From an uncultured Prevotella sp. (GTDB lineage Bacteria; Bacteroidota; Bacteroidia; Bacteroidales; Bacteroidaceae), in contig CAKZVT010000037.1 of assembly GCA_937922435.1 (NCBI GenBank), forward strand, positions 1-64,000: a stretch of DNA of 64,000 bases, written 5' to 3'. The notes under the pieces were generated by a model that saw only the letters and a list, made by a program, of their open reading frames with translations, did no database searches and was not told where the DNA came from. Position numbers and translations under genes: made by a program. This document shows, piece after piece, positions 48,748 through 57,366 of this stretch (position 1 is the stretch's first letter; every line of letters starts with the position of its first letter).

Positions 48748-49788
48748 TCAAAGAGCAGGCATGATGTCGGCCTGTTCCCTCCTTAAAGGGTAGTTGCCGC
48801 GCAGCTCCTCAAAGCTTTCGGGCGAGGCTTTAAGGCGTGCGCTGTCTTCAAGAGGGTTGTACAGTTGCAGGCGCAGGGTGTCGTCGTCGGCCGAGGGGAC
48901 GAACGTCGGCGGCAGCGCCGGCGGCACTATGAGCGGAGGGCGGCGCAGGCCGAAGTGGCGGCAGAGGCCGTCAAGCACCATGTTGTCGGCGTTCACCTTG
49001 CCGTCCGCGCTGTAGCCTGCTATGTGGGGAGTGGCGAGCCACACCCTGTCGAGCAGCCGCCGGTCTATGCACGGCTCGTTCTCCCAGGTGTCGACAGCCG
49101 CATCTTCCACCTTATTATATATTAGGGCGTCGAGCAGCGCGCCGTTGTCCACCACCGCGCCGCGGCTTGTGTTGATTATGAGCGGACGCTTCTTGAGCCT
49201 GTCGAAGAACGCGCCGTCGGCCATGTGGTACGTAGGGTGCGCCTCGTTTCGCGTCAGCGGCACGTGGAACGTTATGATGTCGGCCTCGTGCTCGATGTCG
49301 TCCATCGTGGCGAATGTGCCTGCTTCGCCGCGCTCCTGCCGTGGAGGGTCGCACACGAGCACGCGCATGCCGTACTCCTCGGCCACGGCCTTGACCTTCG
49401 TCCCCACGTGTCCGCAGCCCACCAAGCCCAATGTCATGCTTTCAAGCCTCGCCCCACGGTCGCGCTTCAGCAGCAGGAGCACCGACCTTACGTACTGCGC
49501 CACCGAGGCGGCGTTGCATCCCGGGCAGCTCATCCACTCTATGCCGGCGCGCCGCAGGTAGGCGGCGTCTATGTGGTCGAAGCCGATTGTGGCCGTAGCC
49601 ACGAACTTCACGCTGCTTCCCCGGAGCAGGCTCTCGTCGCAACGGGTGCGCGTGCGCACTATGAGCGCGTCGGCCCGGCGCACGTCTTCAGGGCCTATTT
49701 CAGAGCCTTTCAGGTACACCGCGTCGTCGGTGAGCATGCCGATGGACTCGCGGATGTAAGGAATTTTGTCGTCGATTACTATTTTCAT
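48748..49788 (-). CDS. pdxB: Erythronate-4-phosphate dehydrogenase
   Basis: 346 aa. It oxidises 4-phosphoerythronate in pyridoxal phosphate synthesis. D-2-hydroxyacid dehydrogenase fold: nucleotide-binding GLVGCGHVGTKV (about residue 124), the substrate Arg in INTSRGAVVD, and the final active-site His in WLATPHIAGYSADGK. The C-terminal domain typical of PdxB (about residues 285-340) is present, which separates it from serA-like enzymes. It is divergent from the heptosyltransferase unit. Confidence 0.93.
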   Translation of the reverse strand: MKIVIDDKIPYIRESIGMLTDDAVYLKGSEIGPEDVRRADALIVRTRTRCDESLLRGSSVKFVATATIGFDHIDAAYLRRAGIEWMSCPGCNAASVAQYVRSVLLLLKRDRGARLESMTLGLVGCGHVGTKVKAVAEEYGMRVLVCDPPRQERGEAGTFATMDDIEHEADIITFHVPLTRNEAHPTYHMADGAFFDRLKKRPLIINTSRGAVVDNGALLDALIYNKVEDAAVDTWENEPCIDRRLLDRVWLATPHIAGYSADGKVNADNMVLDGLCRHFGLRRPPLIVPPALPPTFVPSADDDTLRLQLYNPLEDSARLKASPESFEELRGNYPLRREQADIMPAL

Positions 49789-49837
49789 CTTCTTGAATGT
49801 TGGTTGTCGTAATGCCGTTTTATGTGATGAAGTCCTG

Positions 49838-49845
49838 CAAAAATA
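49838..49845 (-). promoter_or_regulatory. -7 box upstream of pdxB
   Basis: TATTTTTG on the minus strand, about 50 bp before the pdxB ATG, back to back with the heptosyltransferase promoter. The -33 is unclear. Confidence 0.45.
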
Positions 49846-49865
49846 CTAAAAATGTAGCGTGCGAG

Positions 49866-49896
49866 TTGGCGGAATGGAAATAAATCGCTATCTTTG
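49866..49896 (+). promoter_or_regulatory. Promoter of the heptosyltransferase unit
   Basis: TTG at 49866-49868, 20-bp spacer, TATCTTTG at 49889-49896. Confidence 0.6.
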
Positions 49897-49944
49897 CCAA
49901 AATAAAGGACTGTCTTGTTATATCTTAAAGGCTAAACCACGGCA

Positions 49945-50073
49945 ATGGCATTTACCTGCAACCACATCGGCATACCCCGTGCCGCAGCGTCTGCGCTGCG
50001 CCGTGCCTCCGTGCCAAGATGTTCGGCAATCCTTCCACAAACAAAGCCGATTAACGCCCGGAAGGACAGATGA
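49945..50073 (+). CDS. Possible 42-aa leader peptide overlapping the heptosyltransferase start
   Basis: An open frame starting MAFTCNHIGIP and ending INARKDR, about 45 bp after the presumed transcription start. Its TGA (50071-50073) overlaps the ATG of the next gene (50070) as ATGA. This geometry suits translational coupling. The sequence is basic, has no known domain and could be chance; a small hairpin (CCGCAGCG / CGCTGCG) lies within it. Confidence 0.35.
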   Translation: MAFTCNHIGIPRAAASALRRASVPRCSAILPQTKPINARKDR

Positions 50074-51137
50074 GGACAGAGCACATACTGATAATAAGGT
50101 TTTCAGCCCTTGGCGACGTGGCGATGACCGTGCCCATAGTGGACTCGCTGGCGCGGCAATATCCCGACGTGAGGATTACCATGCTTAGCAGCCCTTACGC
50201 CCGGCCGTTCTTCGAGCGCATGCCGCAGAACGTGGGCTTCATGGAGGCTGACCTTAAGAACGAATATTACGGCGTGAAGGGAATGAACGCCCTTTACCGC
50301 CGCCTTACGGCCAAGAACTTCACCGCCATAGCCGACCTGCACAGCGTGTTGCGCTCCGACTACCTGCGGATGCGCTTCAACATCGACCGCTTTCGCGTGG
50401 AGCATGTCGACAAGCACCGCGCAATGCGCAGGCAGCTCGTCAGCCAGACAGACAAGCGTTTGTCGCCGTTGCCGTCTACGTATGAGTGCTATGCCGACGT
50501 ATTCGCACGTCTGGGCTATCCTGTGAAGCTCGATTTCCGCTCGATGTTTCCGCCCGAAGGCGGCGACTTGAGCCTTTTGCCAGACGGCTTCAACAGGCCG
50601 AAGGCCGACGGCGAGGTGTGGCTCGGCGTCGCTCCGATGGCCGCTTATCCCGACAAGACGTACCCCCTGCCGCTCATGGAGGAGGCTTTGAGGCTCTTGA
50701 CGGAACGCCATCCGGGCTGCCGCCTGTTCCTGTTCGGTGGAGGAGATGCCGAGACCGCCGTGCTCAACGACTTGTGCGGAAAGTTCGACCGCTGTGTAAA
50801 CGCCTCGGCCCGGCTGGGCGGCATTGGCGGCGAACTTGTCCTGATGAGCCATCTTGACGCAATGGTGTCGATGGACGGGGCTAACATGCACATGGCTTCA
50901 ATCGTGGGTACGCCGGTGGTAAGCGTATGGGGCGCCACTCATCCGGCCGCCGGATTCCTGGGCTGGGGGCAGCGCTTGGAAGACGTGGTGCAGGCCGACA
51001 TGCCGTGCCGGCCGTGTAGCATATCGGGAAAGAAAGCCTGCCTGCGCGGCGACAGGCTGTGCATGAAGAGCATACCGCCCGGGGAAATAGCGGCGAGGGT
51101 GGAGATTGTGCTGCGCCGCGGCCGGTCAGGGAAGTGA
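50070..51137 (+). CDS. Glycosyltransferase family 9 (heptosyltransferase-like)
   Basis: 355 aa. It begins with the family's IIRFSALGDVAMTVPIVDSLA. The C-terminal half holds LFGGGDAETAVLND and the acceptor/donor region VSMDGANMHMASIVGTPVVSVWGATHP, typical of ADP-heptose:LPS heptosyltransferases. It adds sugars to the LPS inner core at the cytoplasmic membrane face. In Bacteroidetes the donor sugar may not be heptose. Confidence 0.88.
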   Translation: MRTEHILIIRFSALGDVAMTVPIVDSLARQYPDVRITMLSSPYARPFFERMPQNVGFMEADLKNEYYGVKGMNALYRRLTAKNFTAIADLHSVLRSDYLRMRFNIDRFRVEHVDKHRAMRRQLVSQTDKRLSPLPSTYECYADVFARLGYPVKLDFRSMFPPEGGDLSLLPDGFNRPKADGEVWLGVAPMAAYPDKTYPLPLMEEALRLLTERHPGCRLFLFGGGDAETAVLNDLCGKFDRCVNASARLGGIGGELVLMSHLDAMVSMDGANMHMASIVGTPVVSVWGATHPAAGFLGWGQRLEDVVQADMPCRPCSISGKKACLRGDRLCMKSIPPGEIAARVEIVLRRGRSGK

Positions 51138-51180
51138 TTACTTCATCAACATAAATAACTAATTAAAAACAAGTAGTATT

Positions 51181-51342
51181 ATGAAAAAGTATGTTTGCGA
51201 GACTTGTGGGTATGTATATGACCCTGAAGTGGGAGACCCCGACAACGGCGTAGCTCCCGGAACAGCGTTTGAAGACCTGCCCGAAGACTGGGTTTGCCCG
51301 CTTTGTGGCGTTGGAAAGGATGAATTCTCTGTTGAAGAATAA
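51181..51342 (+). CDS. Rubredoxin
   Basis: 53 aa, full length. Two iron-binding knuckles, CETCGY near residue 6 and CPLCGVGKD near residue 39, hold one Fe in a Cys4 site; the aromatic core residues (YVYDPEVGDP, EDLPEDWVCP) are conserved. It carries single electrons to peroxide- or oxygen-detoxifying enzymes. It lies 43 bp after the heptosyltransferase gene; a functional link is not evident. Confidence 0.96.
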   Translation: MKKYVCETCGYVYDPEVGDPDNGVAPGTAFEDLPEDWVCPLCGVGKDEFSVEE

Positions 51343-51419
51343 CTCCTGTGCGGAGTTTAGATAAAGGCGGACGCGCCCTTTGCAGGCCGTTCCGTCGTCT
51401 TCAATAGGTTTAGTTTAAT

Positions 51420-51456
51420 TGCGGCCCTGCCGGCGTTGACGCCTGCAGGGCCGCTT
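51420..51456 (+). terminator. Terminator-like hairpin after rubredoxin
   Basis: GCGGCCCTGC and GCAGGGCCGC form a perfect 10-bp stem extended by CGGCG/CGCCT, about 80 bp after the stop; only a short T stretch follows. Confidence 0.6.
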
Positions 51457-51492
51457 CGTTGCAAGTGTTGTACTGTGCTTCCCGCGTAGCGG

Positions 51493-51666
51493 TTATTTGT
51501 CGATGAAGTATGCGAAGGCGCACGCCGCGATTGTCAATGCGGCCAATACGTACATCGTCCATCTTGTAATCTTTGCGAATTTCTTTCGGTTTTTTGCTGA
51601 CGCAAGGTTTTTCTGTTTGAAAATCTCCGATTCGTCAACTGCTTCGTAATACTTGTTGCGTTTCAT
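51493..51666 (-). CDS. Small single-helix membrane protein, unknown
   Basis: 57 aa from MKRNKYYEAVDE. An N-terminal charged region (about 35 residues, many Lys) is followed by one hydrophobic helix near the C-terminus (MYVLAALTIAACAFAYFI). No known family recognised. A TATATTTG -7 box lies about 155 bp upstream. An upstream in-frame ATG would add 32 residues of low quality, so the short start is preferred. Confidence 0.65.
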   Translation of the reverse strand: MKRNKYYEAVDESEIFKQKNLASAKNRKKFAKITRWTMYVLAALTIAACAFAYFIDK

Positions 51667-51818
51667 TTCCGTTTCTTTTTTGTTCTTGTTTTGTGTCGGC
51701 TGTGGTCTTCGCCGTAGGCGTGCCGTGTTACGTTTGCATAGTGTTTCAGTGCAGGCTGCCACCCCCGTAATGTGTATCCGGCGTGGACGACGGCTTCCAT
51801 TTTGTATATATTAGAATG

Positions 51819-51826
51819 CAAATATA
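51819..51826 (-). promoter_or_regulatory. -7 box for the small membrane protein
   Basis: TATATTTG on the minus strand, giving a 5' leader of about 145 nt. A G8 run lies at about 51843-51850. Confidence 0.4.
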
Positions 51827-51954
51827 CGTAAAAAGTTGCATCGGGGGGGGTAATTTTTAATATAGTTTTCAATCTTTTAACGTGCAATGGATTTATTGTG
51901 CGGTGCTTGTGCGTATGGAACGCATGGCCGTCCGGTTGCGGCATGCAAATGACA

Positions 51955-52040
51955 GGCCGTCTTTCGCATTGCAAAAGGCCGTCAATTGCACGCTGAAAGA
52001 CGGTCTTTTGGACGGCAAAAGGCCGCCTTTCGCTACGGCG
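51955..52040. repeat. Family A array A12: 22-bp periodic palindromic repeat
   Basis: Cores GGCCGTC, GGCCGTC, GACGGTC and GGCCGCC start at 51955, 51977, 51999 and 52021. It lies between two divergent genes, about 70 bp upstream of the rpoN -33 box. Confidence 0.8.
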
Positions 52041-52109
52041 TTGACGGTCAGGCACTTACGGATGATGGCTGGTGGGGCTGCATTTGGCTGGAAAAATATT
52101 GCCGTTTAC

Positions 52110-52142
52110 TTGTCCGCCATTCGTGGAAAAATATTAATTTTG
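52110..52142 (+). promoter_or_regulatory. Promoter of rpoN (leaderless)
   Basis: TTG at 52110-52112, about 22-bp spacer, TAATTTTG at 52135-52142; the ATG is 7 bp later at 52150. Confidence 0.55.
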
Positions 52143-52149
52143 CACCGTT

Positions 52150-53658
52150 ATGGTACAGAAGCTCATACAGACACAGGCGCAGAAGCAGGTGCAGGTACAG
52201 CGGCTCACACAGCAGCAGATGCTCGTGGTGAAGCTGCTCGAGATGCCCCTGACCGAGCTTGAGCAGAGCGTCACGGCCGAACTTGACGACAACCCGGCGC
52301 TGGAAAGCCGCGGCGAGGGCGACGAACCCGTGCATGACGAGCCGCAGGACGGCGGCGCGGACGACACGGCGGAGGAGGACTTCGACGCCGCTTCGGAGCG
52401 CGAGGAACGCGAGTCGGCGCTTGACGACGCCCTGGCCGGCATCGGCATGGACGACGAGATGCCCGAACCCGTGACGCAGCAGTCGGCCGACCGCCAGACC
52501 GCCGACTATGAGGAAATCACTTATGGCGACACTGTGTCGTTCTACGACAGGCTCAAGGAGCAGATGGTAGACGTGGAGCTTACGCCGAAGCAGCGCGAAA
52601 TAATGGAGTACATCATCGGCTCGCTCGACGACGACGGCCTGCTGCGCAAGGATGCCGGCACGCTTTGCGACGAGCTTGCCATATACCATAACGTTGACGC
52701 GAGCGAGGGGGAGATTGACGAAGTGCTGCGCACGCTGCAGACGTTCGACCCGGCCGGCATCGGCGCGCGCGACCTGCGTGAGTGCCTCCTGCTGCAAATC
52801 AGACGCAAGCCGGCCTCGCCGTTGAGGCAACGGATGGAGGAAGTGGTGGCAAAGTGCTTCGACGAGTTCATGAACAAGCGGTGGGACAAAATAAAGTCGC
52901 AGCTCGGTTTTGACGACGAAACCGCCGACAAGGTGCACGCCGAGCTGCTGAGGCTCAACCCGAAGCCCGGCTCCGCCCTTGGCGAGACCGAGGGACGGGG
53001 CGCGCGCCAAATAACGCCCGACTTCATAGTTGACACCGCCGACGACGGCACTGTTACCTTTACCGTCAACGGCGGCAACGTTCCCGAGCTGTACGTGTCG
53101 CCATCGTTCGCCTCGATGGTCGACGCCTACCGCGGCAGCAAGGGAAAGATGAACCGCCAGGAGAAGGAGGCCCTGCTCTACGCCAAGGAGAAGGTGGAGC
53201 GCGCACGCGGCTTCATCGACGCGGTGAAGCAGCGCAGGCATACCCTGTACGTCACCATGAAGGCCATTATCGACATACAGAAACGCTACTTCCAGGACGG
53301 CGACGAGGGCGACCTGAAGCCCATGCTTCTTAAAGATGTGGCCGAGAAGACCGGCCTCGATATATCCACCGTGTCGCGCGTAAGCAACATGAAGTACGCC
53401 CAGACACGCTGGGGCACGTTCCGCCTGCGCCACTTCTTTAGCGACGGCGTCAAGACCGACGGCGGCGAGGAGATGTCGACGCGCCGCGTGAAGGCCGCCC
53501 TGAAGGACATCATCGACAAGGAAGACAAGGCCAGTCCGCTTAGCGACGACGCCATAACGGGCCTTATGAAGGCCGACGGATACCCCGTGGCACGGCGCAC
53601 CATAGCCAAATACCGCGAACAGATGGGCATCCCCATAGCCCGGCTTAGGAAAAAATGA
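52150..53658 (+). CDS. rpoN: RNA polymerase sigma-54 factor
   Basis: 502 aa. Region I is Gln/Leu-rich (QTQAQKQVQVQRLTQQQMLV) and followed by an acidic region II. The core-binding part (EYIIGSLDDDGLL) and helix-turn-helix (LKDVAEKTGLDISTVSRVSNMKY) precede the RpoN box ARRTIAKYREQMGIP at the C-terminus, which reads the -24 promoter element. It directs activator-dependent transcription. No activator or -24/-12 site was recognised in the window. Its stop overlaps the next ATG (ATGA). Confidence 0.96.
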   Translation: MVQKLIQTQAQKQVQVQRLTQQQMLVVKLLEMPLTELEQSVTAELDDNPALESRGEGDEPVHDEPQDGGADDTAEEDFDAASEREERESALDDALAGIGMDDEMPEPVTQQSADRQTADYEEITYGDTVSFYDRLKEQMVDVELTPKQREIMEYIIGSLDDDGLLRKDAGTLCDELAIYHNVDASEGEIDEVLRTLQTFDPAGIGARDLRECLLLQIRRKPASPLRQRMEEVVAKCFDEFMNKRWDKIKSQLGFDDETADKVHAELLRLNPKPGSALGETEGRGARQITPDFIVDTADDGTVTFTVNGGNVPELYVSPSFASMVDAYRGSKGKMNRQEKEALLYAKEKVERARGFIDAVKQRRHTLYVTMKAIIDIQKRYFQDGDEGDLKPMLLKDVAEKTGLDISTVSRVSNMKYAQTRWGTFRLRHFFSDGVKTDGGEEMSTRRVKAALKDIIDKEDKASPLSDDAITGLMKADGYPVARRTIAKYREQMGIPIARLRKK

Positions 53659-54272
53659 GAGAGAAACAGATAATTTTTGCGGCCAAGGCGCTTAGCGTCA
53701 TATTCACCCCGTTCTACCTTCCGCTGGTGGGGCTGGCCGTACTGCTTACGTTCACTTACCTCAGCTTGCTGCCCTGGGCTTACAAGCTGTTCCTCGTGGT
53801 GACGTTCTGGGTGTTCACCATCGCCCTGCCGTCGCTGCTCATCCGCCTGTACCGCCGCTACCAGGGGTGGTCGCTCTTCTCGATGGCGAGCAAGGAACGC
53901 CGCGTAATACCTTACGTAATATCCATCGTCTCTTACCTGTTGTGCTACTACATCATGGCCGCCGCCCACGTGCCTCACTTCATGGGGAGCATCCTCATGG
54001 CCGCGTTGGTAATCCAGGTGGTCTGCGCCATAGTCAACCTTTTCATCAAAGTGTCCACCCACATGGCAGCAATAGGCGGTGTGGGCGGCGCGCTCATGGC
54101 CTTCGCCGCCATCCTGGGGTTCAATCCCGTGTGGTGGTTGTGTGTGGTGTTTCTGCTCGCCGGGCTGGTGGGTACTAGCCGTATGGTGCTGCGCCAGCAC
54201 TCACTTCACGAGATTACGCTGGGCTTCCTTGTAGGCATGGCCTGCGCCTTCGTGTCGGTATTGGTGCTGTAA
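53655..54272 (+). CDS. PAP2-like membrane protein
   Basis: 205 aa with about six membrane helices. The C-terminal segment SRMVLRQHSLHEITLGFLVGMA resembles the end of type 2 phosphatidic acid phosphatases (the SRxxxxxH-D motif), with Asp replaced by Glu and an unusual spacing. The first PAP2 motif (KxxxxxxRP) is not clear, so catalytic activity is uncertain. It overlaps rpoN by 4 bp and is probably translationally coupled. Confidence 0.7.
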   Translation: MREKQIIFAAKALSVIFTPFYLPLVGLAVLLTFTYLSLLPWAYKLFLVVTFWVFTIALPSLLIRLYRRYQGWSLFSMASKERRVIPYVISIVSYLLCYYIMAAAHVPHFMGSILMAALVIQVVCAIVNLFIKVSTHMAAIGGVGGALMAFAAILGFNPVWWLCVVFLLAGLVGTSRMVLRQHSLHEITLGFLVGMACAFVSVLVL

Positions 54273-54301
54273 GCATGAATTTAATCAAAAAACAAGATAT
54301 T

Positions 54302-54808
54302 ATGACACCGTTAGTAAGCATCATCATGGGCAGCACAAGCGACCTGCCCGTAATGGAAAAGGCGTGCAAGCTGCTTGACGACATGCACGTTCCGTTTGAA
54401 GTCAACGCCCTGTCGGCACACCGCACGCCCGACGCTGTGGAGCAGTTTGCCAAGCAGGCGAAGGCTCGCGGCATCAAGGTAATCATCGCCGGAGCTGGCA
54501 TGGCGGCCGCTCTGCCCGGCGTAATCGCGGCATCGACCACGCTGCCCGTCATCGGCGTGCCCATCAAAGGCATGCTCGACGGCCTCGACGCGATGCTTAG
54601 CATCATACAGATGCCTCCCGGAATACCCGTCGCCACGGTCGGAGTAAACGGCGCGATGAACGCCGCCATCCTCGCGGTGGAGATGCTCGCCTTGGCCGAC
54701 GATGCCCTTGCGGCACGCCTTTCCGACTATAAGGCCGGGCTGGGAGCGAAAATCGAGAAGGCCAACAAGGAGCTGGCCGAGGTCAAGTATGAGTATAAGA
54801 CTAATTGA
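54302..54808 (+). CDS. purE: N5-carboxyaminoimidazole ribonucleotide mutase
   Basis: 168 aa from MTPLVSIIMGSTSD; the ATG at 54275 would add nine non-conserved residues. Class I PurE with the substrate loop GSTSDLPVM and SAHRTPD. It acts in de novo purine synthesis. It follows the PAP2-like gene by about 29 bp and precedes ispG across repeat L2. Confidence 0.95.
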   Translation: MTPLVSIIMGSTSDLPVMEKACKLLDDMHVPFEVNALSAHRTPDAVEQFAKQAKARGIKVIIAGAGMAAALPGVIAASTTLPVIGVPIKGMLDGLDAMLSIIQMPPGIPVATVGVNGAMNAAILAVEMLALADDALAARLSDYKAGLGAKIEKANKELAEVKYEYKTN

Positions 54809-54935
54809 TTGAATGAAAAATGAATAATGGACAATGAATAATGAGCCTGCGGATTTACGGTTCTTTTTCATTGTTCATTTTCTTTTCCATTCAAAATGGA
54901 TTATTCATTGTTCATTTTTCATTATTCATTTCAGT
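54809..54935. repeat. L-type inverted repeat between purE and ispG (L2)
   Basis: Units TGAATGAAAAATGAATAATG begin directly at the purE stop; inverted units (CATTGTTCATTTTTCATTATTC) run to within 8 bp of the ispG ATG. It shares units with L1 (7307-7491). Confidence 0.65.
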
Positions 54936-56795
54936 ATGATTGACTTGTTCAATTACCGCCGCCGCGCGGCTTCCGAGGTGCAGATAGGCGGCACGCCGCT
55001 GGGCGGAGAGTGGCCTGTGCGCGTGCAGTCGATGACGACCACGCCAACCACCGACACCGAGGCGAGCGTGGCGCAGGCCGAACGCATCATCGATGCAGGC
55101 GGAGAGTATGTGCGCCTGACGACGCAAGGCGTGCGCGAGGCCGAGAACCTGAAGGACATCAACGCGCGTCTTAGGGCCGACGGGTACATGACTCCGCTCG
55201 TGGCCGACGTGCACTTCAACCCACACGTGGCCGAAGTGGCCGCGCTGTATGCCGAGAAGGTGCGCATAAACCCCGGCAACTACATCGACCCGGCGCGCAC
55301 GTTCAAGCACTTGGAATACACCGACGAGGAGTATGCCGACGAGCTGAAACGGCTCGAAGAGAGGTTTATACCTTTATTAAATATCTGCAAGGAGCACCAC
55401 ACCGCGCTGCGAATAGGCGTCAACCACGGCTCGCTGTCAGACCGCATAATGTCGCGTTACGGCGACACTCCCGAGGGAATAGTGGAGAGCTGCATGGAGT
55501 TTCTGCGCATTTGCAGGCGCGAACGCTTCGACGACGTTGTCATATCAATCAAGGCGAGCAACACGGTCGTTATGGTACGCTCCGTCCGTCTGCTCGTAAG
55601 CGAGATGGAACGCGAGGGCATGAGCTATCCGCTTCACCTTGGAGTGACCGAGGCCGGAGAGGGCGAGGACGGCCGCATAAAGAGCGCGGTGGGCATCGGT
55701 GCGCTGCTGGCCGACGGACTGGGCGACACCGTGCGCGTATCGCTTAGCGAAGAACCGGAGGCCGAAATACCCGTGGCACGCCACCTTGTAGACTACATTA
55801 CGCGCCGCGCAGGCCATACGCCCATCCCCGGCAGCGAGGCTCCGGGCTTCGACTGGCTGCGCCCCGAGCGGCGGTTGACCGCGCCGGTGGGCAATATCGG
55901 CGGACAGAATGTGCCCGTTGTCATAGCGTCGATGCTCGACGGGGGCGACCCCTCGCGGCTAAGTGCGGGCGACGACATCGTGCCCGACTATGTATATACC
56001 GGCCAGTCGCTGCCCGAAAAGCGCATCCCCGGCCAGCGTTACATCGTAGACTTCGGCGTGTATGCAGGTCTTCAGGACACCAATGACGTATATCCCATAT
56101 TCCCGTACAACGCCGTTCCGCTCATCGCGCAGGTAAAGGCGGAGGTTAAGTTCCTCGTGTTGCCCTACGGCGTAAGCACCGACGAATACATACCCTGCCT
56201 CAAGGCGCACCCCGAGGTCGTGGTGGTGAGCATGTCGAACCACAAGAACCGCCTCGGCGAGCAGCGTGCCCTGCTGCACGAGATGATGTCGGCCGGGGTG
56301 CAGAACCCCGTCGTTTTCTGCCAGATGTACAGCCACTCGCAGCAGGAGAAGGGCGACTTCCAGCTTGAAGCCGCCGCCGACATGGGTGCGCTCATGTTCG
56401 ACGGCCTGACGGACGGCCTCTGGCTGATGAACGACGGCACGCTCGCGCCCGGCGACATCACGGCTACAGCCTTCGGCATACTCCAGGCGGCACGCCTGCG
56501 CACGTCGAAGACGGAGTACATAAGCTGCCCCGGATGCGGCCGCACACTGTACGACCTGCGTTCCACCATCGCACGCATCAAGGAGGCTACGCGCGGCATG
56601 AAGGGACTGAAAATCGGCATAATGGGCTGCATTGTGAACGGTCCGGGCGAGATGGCCGACGCCGACTACGGCTATGTCGGTGCGGGCCGTGGCCGCATAT
56701 CGCTGTACAAGGGCAAGCAGTGCGTCGAGAAAAACATACCCGAAGACGAGGCCGTGGAGCATCTGTTGAGGCTAATCAACGGCACTTCTAATTGA
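54936..56795 (+). CDS. ispG: 4-hydroxy-3-methylbut-2-en-1-yl diphosphate synthase (large form)
   Basis: 619 aa from MIDLFNYRRRAASEV; upstream in-frame codons are repeat DNA. The protein has the three-domain form with a central insert (about residues 265-480) as in plants and Bacteroidetes. The [4Fe-4S] site is visible as CPGCGRTLYDL and MGCIVNGPGEMADAD near the C-terminus. It makes HMBPP in the MEP isoprenoid pathway. The stop codon itself (TGA in AATTGAGAATTG) is part of repeat I4. Confidence 0.96.
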   Translation: MIDLFNYRRRAASEVQIGGTPLGGEWPVRVQSMTTTPTTDTEASVAQAERIIDAGGEYVRLTTQGVREAENLKDINARLRADGYMTPLVADVHFNPHVAEVAALYAEKVRINPGNYIDPARTFKHLEYTDEEYADELKRLEERFIPLLNICKEHHTALRIGVNHGSLSDRIMSRYGDTPEGIVESCMEFLRICRRERFDDVVISIKASNTVVMVRSVRLLVSEMEREGMSYPLHLGVTEAGEGEDGRIKSAVGIGALLADGLGDTVRVSLSEEPEAEIPVARHLVDYITRRAGHTPIPGSEAPGFDWLRPERRLTAPVGNIGGQNVPVVIASMLDGGDPSRLSAGDDIVPDYVYTGQSLPEKRIPGQRYIVDFGVYAGLQDTNDVYPIFPYNAVPLIAQVKAEVKFLVLPYGVSTDEYIPCLKAHPEVVVVSMSNHKNRLGEQRALLHEMMSAGVQNPVVFCQMYSHSQQEKGDFQLEAAADMGALMFDGLTDGLWLMNDGTLAPGDITATAFGILQAARLRTSKTEYISCPGCGRTLYDLRSTIARIKEATRGMKGLKIGIMGCIVNGPGEMADADYGYVGAGRGRISLYKGKQCVEKNIPEDEAVEHLLRLINGTSN

Positions 56796-56894
56796 GAATT
56801 GAGAGTTTAGAATGGAGAATTATGATTACCCCTACCGGCTTTCAAGCGTCAAAGGTAATCATAATTCTCCATTCTAAACTCTCAATTCTCAATT
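56790..56894. repeat. Family I perfect 41-bp inverted repeat at the ispG stop (I4)
   Basis: Arms 56790-56830 and 56854-56894, 41 of 41 complementary, 23-nt loop identical to I3. The left arm contains the last sense codon and stop of ispG. Confidence 0.85.
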
Positions 56895-56920
56895 AAGCTG
56901 GTTTTCAACGACTTACAAAA

Positions 56921-57000
56921 GGCCGTCTTTTAGCGTGTAAAAGACGGCCTTTTAGCGTGCAATTCATGGCCTTTTGCAAAGCGAAAGGTGGCTAATGAGA
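56921..57000. repeat. Family A array A13: 22-bp periodic palindromic repeat
   Basis: Cores GGCCGTC, GACGGCC, CATGGCC and GGTGGCT start at 56921, 56943, 56965 and 56987; hairpin pair first. A single D-type palindrome (57001-57035) follows. Confidence 0.8.
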
Positions 57001-57047
57001 CACCCACCCCAACCCTCCCAAAGGGAGGGAGCTTGATTGCCTATTAT

Positions 57048-57318
57048 AAATTAACGTGAGTTCGGTATAAGGAACAATTTTACTAATAGAGAAGAACCTG
57101 CCTTTTTCTTTCGCCCCAAGTGGTCGGTTGGTATCTGTCATTCCGCGCTCCGACGCGGAATCCAGTACCAATAACACTGGAAAAGCCTGGCTGTTTACAC
57201 TGGATTCCGCGTCGGAGCGCGGAATGACAGATACCAGCCGACAGCTTGAAGTTGGATGATTACCGATGTTTCTTATACCGAACTGACGTTAATTTAACGT
57301 CAGTTCGGTATAAGAAAA
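57048..57318. mobile_element. MITE-like element E with 29-bp terminal inverted repeats
   Basis: Terminal repeats 57048-57076 and 57267-57295 (AAATTAACGT-AGTTCGGTAT type) differ at about two positions. A third copy in direct orientation lies at 57293-57318, making a tail-to-tail palindrome. Inside is a second inverted pair, 57126-57166 and 57199-57239, matching at 40 of 41 positions and containing ATTCCGCG/CGCGGAAT. No transposase. It is probably a non-autonomous element or two fused ones. Confidence 0.6.
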
Positions 57319-57366
57319 CCATCCTTTGTAGGGACATAATTCATTATGTCAGGCTGTCGGTAATAT

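Noticed and set aside
54834..54935. N-terminal extension of IspG (34 residues, Phe/His/Ile-rich)
   Set aside because: It is the translation of repeat L2; the conserved N-terminus begins at MIDLFNYRR.
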